A stretch of DNA of 64,000 nt from Chrysemys picta bellii. Its lineage: Eukaryota; Chordata; Testudines; Emydidae. The notes below the pieces were generated by a model. The model was not told where the DNA came from. It worked only from the letters and a program-made list of their open reading frames with translations, and did not search any database. The translations under genes were made by a program, and so were the position numbers. This document shows, in pieces, positions 32,272-44,041 of this stretch. The stretch spans positions 39,112,882-39,176,881 of the forward strand of contig NC_088792.1 of NCBI RefSeq assembly GCF_011386835.1, written 5' to 3'. How positions within the stretch are numbered: the stretch's first letter is position 1; each line of letters begins with the position of its first letter.

Positions 32272-34224
32272 ATGCCTCGTACTTGTGTGAACAGTGCAGA
32301 TAACTTCTGCTATGTTTGTGGTGAAGTGACTTTTGCATCACAAAAGCGCAGTATAACCACTATGGTTAAGAAAGCCTATCACCTTTATTTTGGCTGCAAA
32401 ATTGGAGATCAGGACAAGAGGTGGGCCCCACACATATGCTGCAACACTTGTGCAACAAATCTTCGCCAGTGGTTGAACAGGAAAAGGAAATCTATGCCTT
32501 TTGCAGTGCCAATGATTTGGAGAGAGCCAACAGATCATACCAGCAATTGTTACTTCTGCATGGTGCCTCCAGTTGGGAAAGGTGTGTCAAAGAAGAAAAA
32601 GTGGACTGTGCATTATACCAAGATTCCATCAGCTATACGCCCAGTACCCCACAGAGAAGGACTGCCGGTTCCTGATGCACCAGAATCATTCTCACTTGAG
32701 TCAGACGAGGAAGAGGATGAAACTTCTGGTCCTGAACCATCAATGTCACAGGACCCACATTTTCTCCCATCCTCCTCCTCTGAACCACACCTCCATAACA
32801 AAAGGTGAACTGAATGACCTTGTCAGGGATTTGGAACTACCCAAGAATAAGGCAGAGCTGTTGGGCTCCAGACTACAGCAGTGGAATCTCCTGGCAGGTG
32901 ATGTTAGGGTTTCCATGTTCCGTGACCGTCAAAAGGATCTTGTCCCATTCTTCTTCATGGAAGGTGATCTTGTAGCCTGCAACAACATCGATGGTGTGAT
33001 GGCAGCCCTCAACATCATTCACGATCCAGATGAGTGGAGACGGTTCATTGATTCATCGAAGACGAGTCTTAAAGCTGTTTTACTGCATAATGGCAATGTT
33101 TTGCCATCAATTCCAGTTGGTCATGCAGTCCATATGAAGGAAACCTATGACAACATGAAACAACTATTGAGATGCATAAACTATAGGGTTACCATACGTC
33201 CTCTTTTTCCCGGACATGTCCGGCTTTTCGGCAGTCAAACCCCCGTCCGGGGGGAATTGCCAAAAAGCTGAACATGTCCGGGAAAATGGCGGCTCTGCTC
33301 CTCCCCTGACTCTTCGGCACTGTTTAAGAGCCGAGCTGCCGGAGCGCTATGGACTTCAGGCAGCCCCCTTGCCTCCGGACCCCAGCCGCCGGCCGGGCAC
33401 TTCCCCTCCCGGGCTCCGGCGGCGCAGGGTCCGGAGGCACGGGGGCTGCCCGAAGCCGGTAGCGCTCGGGCAGCCCGGCTCTTAAACAGAGCCGAAGAGT
33501 CGGGGAGGAGCAGAGCCGCCGCGGCTGGAGGCTCTGCTCCTCTTCGGCTCTGTTTAAGAGCCGGGCTGCCCGAGTGCTGTCCGGAGGCACGGGGGCTGCC
33601 CGAAGTCGGTAGCACTCAGGCAGCCCGGCTCTTAAACAGTGCCGAAGAGTCAGGGGAGGAGCAGAGCCGCCGCGGCTGGAGGCTCTGCTCCTCTTCAGCT
33701 CTGTTTAAGAGCCGGGCTGCCCGAGTGCTACCGGCTTCGGGCAGCCCCCCGTGCCTCCGGACCCTGCGCCGCCGGAGCCTGGGAGGGGAAGTGCCCGGCT
33801 GGGGGCGCAGGGTCCGGAGGCATGGGGGCTGCCCGAAGCCAGTAGTGCTCGGGCAGCTTGGCTCTGTTTAAGAGCCGGGCTGCCCGAGCGCTACCGGCTT
33901 CGGGCAGCCCCCCGTGCCTCGGGACCCTGTGCCGCCGGAGCCCGGGAGGGGAAGTGCCCGGCTGGGGGCGCAGGGTCCGGAGGCACGGGGGCTGCCCAAA
34001 GCCGGTAGCGCTCGGGCAGCTCGGCTCTGTTTCCACCGAACTGCGCAGCAGTGAGCGACGAGCACGGCGAGCGATTTCACCAGGAGATTGCAACAATGGA
34101 GAAATGCTATCAGGGCAAATGGAGCCCATCAATGCTTGCAGACTATTGCTGGACAGTGACAAGAGATGCTCCATTTAATGAATACAAGAGACAAGCCAAG
34201 AAGCGCCGAGTAAACACTGAATAG
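32272..34224 (+). pseudogene. Broken transposase-like gene with CxxC zinc motifs
   Basis: Three colinear pieces belong to one protein. Piece 1 (32272-32808) starts MPRTCVNSADNFCYVCGE and has Cys pairs at residues 13/16, 57/60 and 93/96, likely zinc-binding, then an acidic Ser/Glu-rich linker (LESDEEEDE). One extra C near 32791-32794 shifts the frame; piece 2 continues in the +1 frame (GELNDLVRDLELPK ... LLRCINY) to 33184. Piece 3 resumes at 34030 in the original frame (FPPNCAAVSDEHGERFH) and ends at a TAG at 34222. The region between pieces 2 and 3 is replaced by GC-rich repeat DNA. I recall similar multi-copy 'uncharacterized' proteins in other animals and infer a DNA-transposon origin; the superfamily is not identified. 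The copy cannot make the full protein. Confidence 0.65.
33185..34029. mobile_element. GC-rich inverted-repeat array inserted in the transposase-like gene
   Basis: The left edge 'agggttaccatacgtcc' looks like a transposon terminus, but its complement is missing at the right edge. A 5' hairpin uses 'ggacatgtccgg' and 'aacatgtccggg'. The rest is an array of about 150-bp CpG-rich modules (for example 'ggctctgtttaagagccgggc', 'gcttcgggcagccccc') that alternate with their own reverse complements. Open frames on both strands are composition artefacts. The right junction is directly against transposase codons, so part of the element and part of the host gene were probably deleted together. Confidence 0.65.
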
Positions 34225-37200
34225 GACTAAACTATGTACAGAATAGTTATTTGCCTTTTGTTTCATAATACATTTTATTTATATAACCCTTTTGCTGATT
34301 TTTAAAGTGTTACATGAACAGGACAGGTGAAATATTATCATGTAAAGCAAACATAAACACATGGAAAGACCTAGGTTTACAATTTATGATTAAAACTCTA
34401 CTATCTACACAATTTACATAGACATAAAATGTAAAAACTTAAATATCTTAGAAACAGTAGCCAATCAGTTGTTTTAATTGTCATATTTGAATTCAGCACA
34501 TCAAAATACATAATAAATGGCACATTTTATCTCTGAAGCAGACGACTTCTCAAAAATTGTAGACCAGTGTTACAGAAGGTCTTGGTAACAGTTGCTTAGC
34601 AACACACATTTAAAAAACAGATTTGTTGATTTATGATGATATATCATACAAAACCTCTAAAATGAAATATATTGCAAGATAAGCAAGCACATAGTATGAA
34701 GAATGCATTTCTACTGACTGATTCTGGTAACCTCCACCTTTATGATGTGTGGCCAGATCCCAAAATAGAATGACTTTGTACTGATTTAGCTATTAAATAA
34801 TTTTTGTAACACGGGACTTATTTTTCTTGTACATCATTTTTGTTCTAGCTGTAAATCATATTAAATTGTGCCACTGGAGTGGCAGAATTTGGACATTCAT
34901 GTAGACTTGGACTACCGCAACTCTCTTATATGCAGGATAGGAATTGTAATCCCAGTAGAGCAGCCATTTGGTAAATCTGATACTTATGGCAAGGACAAGC
35001 TAGAAGATGGTGAGGAGCTTAAGGTTCTTTTTATACAATACTACTTTTCCATTCCTTGAAGAGCAAAGCATGTTATGGATCAGAGACCATAAGATTTCTA
35101 AGGTAACCTATTTTGAGAGCTAGAGGAAGTTTCTGGAGAAATCTCAACAGTTGGATGTGACTGAGTGTATATGTAGTTAGGGTATACCCGTATTTTCTGC
35201 ACCTTGTAATGAGTCTTCTATGTTTAAATGCAGAAGTCAAGCTGTTTACTGAATTCATGTATAAGGATTAAGAAATTGAGCAATTTGTAATGCTGGCATA
35301 TTCTCTGTGTAGAAATTCTGTGAACGCAAAAACTTAGTCAGCACCTCTGAGCCAGATGGACTGTTATTAAAATCCTAGTGCCTGCTATGAACACAGACCT
35401 AATCAAAGAAACAAATTGCAAATAAAATTATGCCATTTATAAATACAACAAAGCTAAACATCCTGTATCATGAGTCTTTATTTCAATCTGCCTTTTTACA
35501 TATATTTTGAAGCATAAAAAGAGAGCGTGCATCTCAGTTTTATCATTGGGATAGTACTCAGAACAGGGACTTCGTCTCCTTGTGTAGTGCCAAGCACACT
35601 GTAGGTGTTTAAGTAGTAATAATTGTCCTGATCTTCCATCTAACATATCTTGCTGAATTCCTTGTGAAACAAGGTTCTCTATGTCCTCATCTGAACCAAA
35701 AATATATAGAGGTCCATTCAAGTTGATGCTTTTCTGATAACAAAAGGATTCTTTTCTTTCACATCTTCAAAGGCTTTTTTCCCCGTTTGTAACTAAACTG
35801 GGTTACTGTAGTCTGGATAAAGGAGATAATGAATATTTCAAAAACCACCTTACCCGTGGCTCTGTATATGTATAGAATATCATTTAATATTTTCAAACAC
35901 TGGTGTGCTATTACAGCTGTTCTACTGCCATCTTATTAATTCAGTGGAGACTTTGTGCTCTAGCTAACTCATAGTAATTACTTATGAACAACACTCATAA
36001 CCAAACGTTTTCATTTTCCTGTCGACAAAGAACTTCTAGTCACCCAGTTTTTCATCTCTTCAAGATGTCACGTGCTGGTGATAAAATAATGTGTATTTAA
36101 TAGTGAAAATTTCAGTAGTACCTTTTTCTTATGACCTATGATTTGAGTCCCAACACTCAAATTTGTCGCCTCTTTGTCTGCCTAACTCTGGTAGGCAGTG
36201 ACCCCATATGCTTATCTTGGCTTCTCAAATACAGATAAATGTCTCAATAATAAGAACAAAACTGTTGATAATACTTTGGTTTCCATACTAATTATATCCT
36301 AGTTTAAGAAACTTGCTTTCCTGGTATCAGAGTTCTGTTGTTCAATTCTGGTTGCAGCAGAGCTGTACCTCGTCCTAGCCTAGCCAGCCTAGTAAGTTTG
36401 GTATGAGTTCATCAAACCCACACCTTGCCTGTAGATTCACAATGAAATTAAACTATGGGAAAATTGGGTTCATTCAAATGTGAACCTTTTTTCACTTCAG
36501 GGCTTGTGAATCCATGCAAACTGGGTTTCGGATAAAATTTTGTTGAACCCCGTTAGAGCCAAACCTGGCAGGATTCATTCAGCTCAGATATTTCCTAGTC
36601 CATGCCACTTCTCGGGTTAAAATTTTTAATATCTGCCACATTCCCTGAGAACAGTGCATCCCACTGGCCAAAAGAGAATTTTACACAAAGCTTGTGTTTT
36701 GTTGTATTTCATTTGATCCTTTTTGAAAGGAGTTAATATAGTTGTTTTGTGCTGAGCATTAGTCAAAAACTGTTGTTATCATTACTAGTCTACTCAAATT
36801 CACTTGGCACAGTCACCTTCTCGTAAGGTTTAAATGAAATATATATATATATATATATATATATTTTCTGAATATTTCCTAAGAATTGCTGATTACTTTA
36901 TTGATCTCATAATTATTCAGTATTTGTATTTACTTCTGGAGTCATGTTAAAAACAAAAGTAATACATAGAATATTAGTGGGAAAACTTTGAATAGCAATC
37001 TGATTAGAAAAATTCTGTTTAAATGTCAACGTTCTATAAGTGAAGATGGCATTCCCCAATTCTTATTTACAAGACACATAGCAAATGTGTGCATGCATAG
37101 GATATGGTTTGTCTCCAGAATTCAGACAATAGAACTCTTGTGAAGTGTGAGCTACAAGAATTTTTTGTATACTAACATGAAAACTATCATAATAAATGTG

Positions 37201-37929
37201 CGGCTTTTGCTTCTGATTTTGAATATCCTGTACTGCCACTGAGTATTTGTGTGTATAGCTAGATATAGATATAATGTATGTTAAGTGTTCATCCTTTGTT
37301 ATAAAGGATGTTAATGTGACAGGCACCCTCTTGGGCCACACTCAGGGGATTGAACTCGGGACCTCCAGACCTGAGAACTACAGCTTTGAACGAAAGAGCC
37401 ATGGGTCCGTAGCAACTCAGATCTTCTGAATTGTCACAGAACAGGACTTGTAACACACACTCCCAGTGGTCACATTTGTATAGAAGCAGAATCTTTATTT
37501 TGTAAGAAATCATCAGTGACCATGATCCAGTAAAGGCCACTTATAGGCCTCTAGGCGATACTGTAATACAAATGATTAGTAAGTATTTTAAAATATCTTT
37601 TAGGAGGTACCTACAGTTGCTTAAGAGACACCAATAGATGTTAAAAACAAGTCATTGTAAAGTAAAAAGTAATTTAATACTATTGTGTTATACTCCTGTA
37701 TGTACCATGGGAATGTAAAGATTAAAAATAGAAGAATATTTGTTCTGAAAAAGTCCTTTTTCTAATTGAACTTTAATCTTTTTAGAAAAATATCAGACAA
37801 ACTCTGATTGGTTTGTGCTCTTAGGTCACATACTAATGACAACAAGGAAAAAGTTTATTTATGTTGGGTCCATTGTGCAGAAAGCTCTTCTGTGGTCACT
37901 CTTAAAGGTTTGTTTGCTAATTCAAATAC
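34225..37929. other. Intronic stretch with minor repeats
   Basis: The first part (to about 34900) is probably the 3' flank of the transposase-like element, but I could not find its terminus. A MIR-like 3' fragment may lie at 35560-35640 ('cagggacttcgtctcc...'). An (AT)n microsatellite is at about 36838-36864. Otherwise nothing was recognised. Confidence 0.4.
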
Positions 37930-39135
37930 TGTGTCCAGTCATCTGGAGTACTGTGTCCAGTTTTGGGCTCACACTACAAGAAGGATGTGGAAAAATTGGA
38001 AAGAGTCCAGCGGAGGGCAACAAAAATTATTAGGGGGCTGGAGCACATGACTTATGAGGAGAGGCTGAGGGAACTGGGATTGTTTAGTCTGCAGAAGAGA
38101 AGAATGAGGGGGGATTTGATAGCTGCTTTCAACCAGGGCCGGCTCTAGGATTTTTGCCGCCCAAAGCAAAAACAATTTTGGCCGCCCCCCCCCCCCCCCG
38201 GTTCTTTAATTACCCCACCCCCGGCCCCGCCTCATTTTCGCCCCTTCCCAAATCCCCAGCCCTGCCTCCTCCCCCCAGGCTCTCAAGCCTGGGAGGGAGG
38301 GAGGGAGGGAGGGGGAGAAGCGGTGCCCGCGCCGCGGCCACTCGGAGTCCCCCCCCCCAGGTTTGAGAGCCTGGGAGGGAGGGGGAGACTCCGAGTGGCC
38401 GTGGCGCGGGCGCCGCTTTTCCCCCTCCCTCCCTGGCTCCCAAGCCTGGGAGGGAGGGGGAGCAGCGGCGCGCGAAACGGCCGCTCGGGATCTCCCCCTC
38501 CCTCCCAGGTTTGAGAGCCTGGGAGGGAGGGGGAGACCCCGAGCCACCACGGCACGCGAAACATGTGATTCGCACGCCGCTGCTCCCCCTCCCTCCCAGG
38601 CTTGAGAGCCTGGGAGGGAGGGCGAGTAGTGGCGCGCAAATCAGCTGTTTCGCGCGCCATGGCAGCAGCAGCGGAGGTGAGCTAGGGCGGCCGGGGCACA
38701 TTTTTAGGGATGGCATTCTGGCGCCGGCCATGCCGCTCCTAAAAATGTGCCGCCCCAAGGACCAGCTTGTTTTGCTGGTGCCTAGAGCCAGCCCTGCTTT
38801 CAACTACCAGAAAAGGAGTTCCAAAGAGGATGGATCTAGATTGTTCTCAGTGGTAGCAGATGACAGAACAAGGAGTAATGGTCTCAAGTTGCAGTGGGGA
38901 GGTTTAGGTTGGATATTAGGAAAAACATTTTCATTAGGAGGGTGGTAAAGCACTGGAATGGGTTACCTAGGGAGGTGGTGGAATCTCCTTCCTTAGAGGT
39001 TTTTAAGGTCAGGCTTGACAAAGCCCTGGCTGGGATGATTTAGTTGGGAATTGGTCCTGCTTTGAGCAGGGGGTTGGACTAGATGACCTCCTGAGGTCCC
39101 TTCCAACCCTGATATTCTATGATTCTATGATTATT
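37930..39135 (+). mobile_element. CR1 LINE 3' portion, interrupted by a hAT element
   Basis: Encodes the C-terminal region typical of CR1 ORF2 (for example [20 protein letters not shown] in one frame near 37978-38040, then [20 protein letters not shown]). It continues after the insert with 'agaggatggatctagattgttctcag' and ends in the CR1 3'UTR 'gttggactagatgacctcctgagg' and the ATTCTATG tandem tail. Frames are broken. The insert at 38134-38796 sits inside the coding part. Confidence 0.9.
38134..38796. mobile_element. Non-autonomous hAT-like element with 8-bp TSD, copy 1
   Basis: Tips CAGGGCCGGCTCTAGG and CCTAGAGCCAGCCCTG are inverted with one mismatch in 16. The exact octamer CTTTCAAC flanks it (38126-38133 and 38797-38804), splitting the CR1. 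The 663-bp interior is GC-rich with several inverted 'cctgggagggagggggag' modules and a C run at about 38184-38200. It is non-coding despite many open frames. Its tips match 47714-48083. Confidence 0.92.
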
Positions 39136-41904
39136 TTCTTCTCCTCAAACAGATTATTCTTTCCCCACACAAATGCCACATTTGTTTATATAATTTCTTT
39201 TAACAATTTTCTCTATATTAAACTTCACATATTTTCTCATTGCCTGGCTATTTATATATAAAAACTTACGTGCATAATATCATGTGTGCTCATTAGGTCC
39301 TAAACAGTCAAGGTCTGTGTTGGTTACTCATGGATGAGGAACCTGAAAAAAATGTGTAGTGGTAAAATGAAAAGTCTACCAGTATGGATAAAAAGTTCAT
39401 TAAACAGGATGTACACTGAAGAAAACACTCTGTCTACGTTGGTGGTAACGGTGTAGGAAAAAGCAAAGAATGTTTGAAGAATGCCCGTAAGTGTTGATTA
39501 ATTGAGAGACTCTACCATGATCTGTAAAGATGAGGGCGTGGCACCAAGCTACTATTTGCAGTCAGAACTGGAGCTCAGGATATTTGTTTGACCACCTTTC
39601 TGATTGTGCAAAACTCCACTTCTAGTCTTGACATGGTTTGACTTACTTTAAAAAGAAAAACAAAACATAAAAAATATAAACACACACAAAAAAATCCAAA
39701 CAAAAAAACCCCACCACCATTGTGGCCAACATTTCCCTAGAGAGAATGGTCAGAAGTCTCACTTGTATACAGTGGGTTAGGGAAACCTTCCTCCCACAAC
39801 AAAGCAGCTTACTGTTTTTCACAACACAAAACTATTTAATCAGTAATCCAGTTTCCATAAAGCCAGTAACCACTTTCAGTCTGCGGATATTGCTTCACTC
39901 TTGTATTGAAAAAGTCAGACTGCTTGCTGAAGTTGGAATTTATACTTTTGGAAATGCAATGAACAAGTAGCTATTGTCTATTTGGTATTGTTAATCACTC
40001 GGGGCAACAGGAATTAATGAACACAACAAATTGGACAACTCCATTCTGAGGTGGGGTATTTCAGATGCATTTATTCCATGTTTTGGAAAACGGGAATCTT
40101 GAAACAGCTTCCAGCAATCCCTGTGGATTTTCCTCTAAAATGTGCAATCATATGAGTAGACTATTTTATCAAGAAAAAAGAAGTGATTTTGTTTCTGTTA
40201 CAGTTTTGAGGTCAGCAGTCTGTTAACGACCTGCCAAACTCACCAGTGGATCCAAATGTATTAAAAAAAGAAAAACAGTTGGCACAGTTACATCTGTTAC
40301 CACTAGCTCAACTGGTACTGCTCTGTTCTTGCCTTTCCCCTGTAGCTGATTGGGGGATAAAAAACAAACCCCAAATTCCTGAAGCTGGGATGGTGGGGGA
40401 GGCAAGAGAGCCAACTTCCAGTGGTAATACAGCAAATGAGGGGAAGTGCAATGCTGTCATTATTTAAAATAGGGGGGAAAGGGCTCTGGTGAAAGCCCTA
40501 TTTCTAAATAAAGTTGAGCCCCCAAACAAACCGTTATCAGCAATGTCAATATGAAGGAGGAAAAATCCTAATTTGTTTGATAATTATTTGCCTTTTTAAG
40601 GAATCTTGCTCTCTTCCTGCTCACTTAACTGTTAGCCAAATATCCCTAGAAATAGTTTTAAAATTGAATCTTAGCTGTTTTTATAAATGAGACTTTAATC
40701 TTATAAATATATTACTTTGACTTTATTTTCTATTCTGTGATTAGAAGGAGTGTGTGTGTGGGGGGGAGGGGGGGAAGGGGAAGTACTGTGTGTCTTGTAT
40801 TTTTTTAATATCCTAAGCAAGACGTATGATAACTTTAAGAAAATTATGAGAAAGGAAAAAGTTGCATTAGAGACCAAGTGGTAGTGTAGTTGTTCTTGGA
40901 GCATTTCCATTTAGTTTAGAGTTTTTATTATTTACTAAATCTTTAACCAGCAGAACTGGCTAAATAAAAGTATATCAACCAAAATGGGATTTTTTAAAAA
41001 AGATATTTATTTCAAACAATGAAATAATGGAATCTGATCAGATGGTTAATGCGCCAAGTGAATTTGAATAGCAGGTAGTGTACATTTAGCTGTTTTGTGC
41101 TGAGAGTTTCTAAAAATAAATAGATTCCCCTAACCCAAAAATCTACCAAACCAAATCACTGCACACACAATTCTCTCCCAGGGGAGAGGCTGAGAGAGAG
41201 AACAAACCTCATGTGACAATTGTTAATCGTATTGCTTAATGCACTACTGGAAGCCTACAGTGATGAGCTTGATACAAGAACCTATATGGAATAGAAAAAC
41301 ACATTCATTTGGGGAGGACTCGGGTGAAGAGGGTTCTAGGGGTACTGAGGGATGGAAAATTTTATGTGACATGCTGCAAAGGTAGGTTTTATGGAGTCAT
41401 TTGCTGGTTGTTTAGTATTTTTCTACTGTTGCCTCTTATTAAAAGTACAACCATAGCAATATTTTGTTACAGTTCCTGGGGACAGATGTCTTTTTGTGTA
41501 TTTGAAATTCAAATAAATATAATTCTATGAAGCCACTTTAAAATGACAAACCAAAATAATTTTTCATACATAGTTCCATGTGCTCTTTGTAAAAATATAG
41601 CTATAAGGTAGCTTGTGTTTGATGTTTGCAGACTATCATTTTTATTCTCCTTTTCATATATACAAAGTATGTTTATACATACTTAAAACAAAGCAAAACA
41701 AAGAAAAAACACACACCACCCCAAAATCACTTATGAAAACTTGCCCTTAAATTTAAAGGATTTCTCATTGTTGTAACAATGGTCTCATACTAACTTTACT
41801 TCAGATTAATGAAGAATCCTGACATACATGAGATTGGTTTTGTTATGTAACTGCAAGGTAAAGTGACTTTCGTTCAGGACCTAAGACTCTGATTCCATTA
41901 ATAA
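39136..41904. other. Intronic stretch, nothing recognised
   Basis: AT-rich sequence with purine-rich tracts (for example G-rich near 40760-40780). I recognise no gene, RNA or repeat boundary. Confidence 0.4.
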
Positions 41905-42335
41905 TAGGTATTAGGGATGTTAGAGCATTTAGGTCATCTAGTCCATTCTCCTGCCAATGCATTACTTTCTCTGAGTGTATTTGCTAGTGTTTATTTGACA
42001 CTAGTTTCCAATGTCTCCAGCAGTGGGACTTGCATCTCTTCCACTGTCAAGTGGATCTTTCTGTCAGGAGGTTTTTCATCATATTCAGTTTAAATTTTAT
42101 TTCTTATACCAACCTAAATAATTCCTGTCCCTCCTTGCTGCTCACATCATTCAAATACTTGTAAATGCTTATCATGTTCCCCTTAGTTAACACCTATAGT
42201 GCTTACCTTCAGGTCCGTATTAGGTTTGGTAACTCTTTTTTGAATTCCCTCCAGTTTGACTATATCTTTAAGGACTGACATGCCAAGAACTGAACACAGT
42301 ATTCCAGATGCAGTCTAAATCACATATTGCTTGAT
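41905..42335 (-). mobile_element. CR1 LINE 3' fragment
   Basis: Read on the minus strand, this is the CR1 ORF2 C-terminus and 3'UTR. Plus-strand phrases include 'ggtcatctagtccattctcctgcc', 'tgtccctccttgctgctc' and 'cacagtattccagatgcag'. It is diverged, with no intact frame. Confidence 0.7.
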
Positions 42336-42389
42336 CCTGCCTGGTGCTGAGGACTCAAGCCCGATTCAGCAAAGCACTTAAGTATGTTA

Positions 42390-43061
42390 CTCCTGGGGGA
42401 ATTCTGTGCCCTCCCCCAAAAGGTGTGCACAATATTTTAAAATTCTGCAAATTTTATTTGTCAAAATAATACTACATAATTATGCCAGTTTCAATTATTT
42501 TAGTAATTTTATTTCAGAATACCTGTCAGCAAGTATGTCTGTAACAATACAGACACACTCTCAGGAGTAACCCCTATGACAACCCAGTTCCTGTTTCTCT
42601 GCCAGCTTCCTCCCCTCCCAGAGCCCAGCTGGCTCCCCCTCCCCCAGCCAATACACCCGAACCCCCTATCCCCCAGAGCCCTGCCGCAGGACCCTTCCAG
42701 CCCAGATACCCGCATCCCTGTCCCCCAGAGCCCATCTGTGGGGCCCTCCTTGCCCAGACACCCGCCCCCTACTCCTCAGAGTCCATGGACCCAGAAGGAG
42801 AAACAGCCTGATACTTGGTCCCGGGTTTATGTGGAATTTCCTCCTAGCTGTCGTCTCCTTCCCTCGGGGCGTGCTGAGAACTGTAGCTGCCGGGAACCCT
42901 CTAGTTCCCTCCCTCTCCCACCCAACAGTGTCTTCTGTATGTGAGCTGGGTGGGCTCTGCAGCACTGCAGCCCATTTCTGTGGGGAAAAGAAATTCTGTG
43001 CGCACAACACTCATTTCTGCACAATTCTGCATTGTGCAGTGGAGCAGAATTCCCCCAGGAG
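42390..43061. mobile_element. Non-autonomous DNA element, copy B
   Basis: Inverted ends TACTCCTGGGGGAATTCTG and CAGAATTCCCCCAGGAG, better preserved than copy A at 21020-21733. Both copies carry 'gtgcacaatattttaaaattctgcaaa', a C-rich middle and 'cagcccatttctg'. The 3' flank differs from copy A. The superfamily is not assigned. Confidence 0.8.
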
Positions 43062-43633
43062 AAAGCATTTGCTTACCTTTAAAAAACATGAGTCATTCAA
43101 TGGATGTCAGTAGGACTACTGGTGGCCAATGTTAAGGACCAGAATGTTCAGCATATGGCAGAATCAAGTCCCTAAGAGGGAGTATCTCCATGATGCCCTG
43201 TCTCTGATTATGCAGCTCCAAATGACATTGATTTCTTGTTCCATTGCTCAGCTGCCTTGTCTTTTCCACTGTCAGTCATAAATCTCTTTTCTCCCTCTTT
43301 TCCACTAGAATATTGTTAAAATTGGGAATTTATTACAAAGAAAAAGTATCAAAAGGACCAAGGGAAACCATTATGGTATATCTTTATAGAGTTCCCATGA
43401 TAACCCTATCCCAGAGTGAGAAAATGACTTCATTTTAAGTGTGAACTGCATGATGATGCCTTTGCTAACCCCTTTATAAAGTGAGATTATGAAAGTATAA
43501 CAATTTCAAATCAATGAAACATTAGATAGAGATTAATTAAGGTTGGTTAACAATACTGCAATTTTAACATATTTTCTTTTTTCCATCCTTATGATGGGAC
43601 CTTTGATATTACTTTGGTCCTCTGCCACCAGTG

Positions 43634-44041
43634 CAGTGGCTCTCAGCCTTTCCAGATTACTGTACCCCTTTCAAGAGTCTGATTTGTCTTGCGTATCCCC
43701 AAGTTTCACCTCACTAAAAAATTACTGGCTAAAGCAATCAGACATAAAAATACAAAAGTGTGACAGCACACTATTACTGAAAAATTGCTTATTTTCTCAT
43801 TTTCCCCATATAATTATAAAATAAATCAATTGGAATATAAATATTATACATTTCAGAGTATAGTCTATAGAGCAGTATAAATAAGATATTGTCTGTCTGA
43901 AATCGTAGTTTGTACTGACTTCACTAGTGCTTTTCATGTAGCCTGTTGTAAAACTAGGCAAATATCTAGATGAGTTGATGTACCCGCTGGAAGACCTTTG
44001 CGTACCCCCAGGGTACACGTACCCCTGGTTGAGAACCACTG
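43634..44041. mobile_element. hAT-like MITE (CAGTGGTTCTCAACC type)
   Basis: Starts CAGTGGCTCTCAGCC and ends GGTTGAGAACCACTG, giving inverted tips with two mismatches. The AT-rich core contains 'gtacccc' repeats near both ends. I see no matching 8-bp duplication (flanks CACCAGTG and TCCCAATC), so the insertion is old or the flank was altered. Confidence 0.75.

Noticed and set aside
33216..34178. Several 80-150 aa frames on both strands
   Set aside because: They lie in the alternating inverted GC modules and repeat the same peptide words on both strands, a sign of repeat DNA rather than genes.
38206..38803. 114-197 aa frames in the region
   Set aside because: Inside the hAT-like element; Gly/Pro/Arg low-complexity translations of inverted GC modules.
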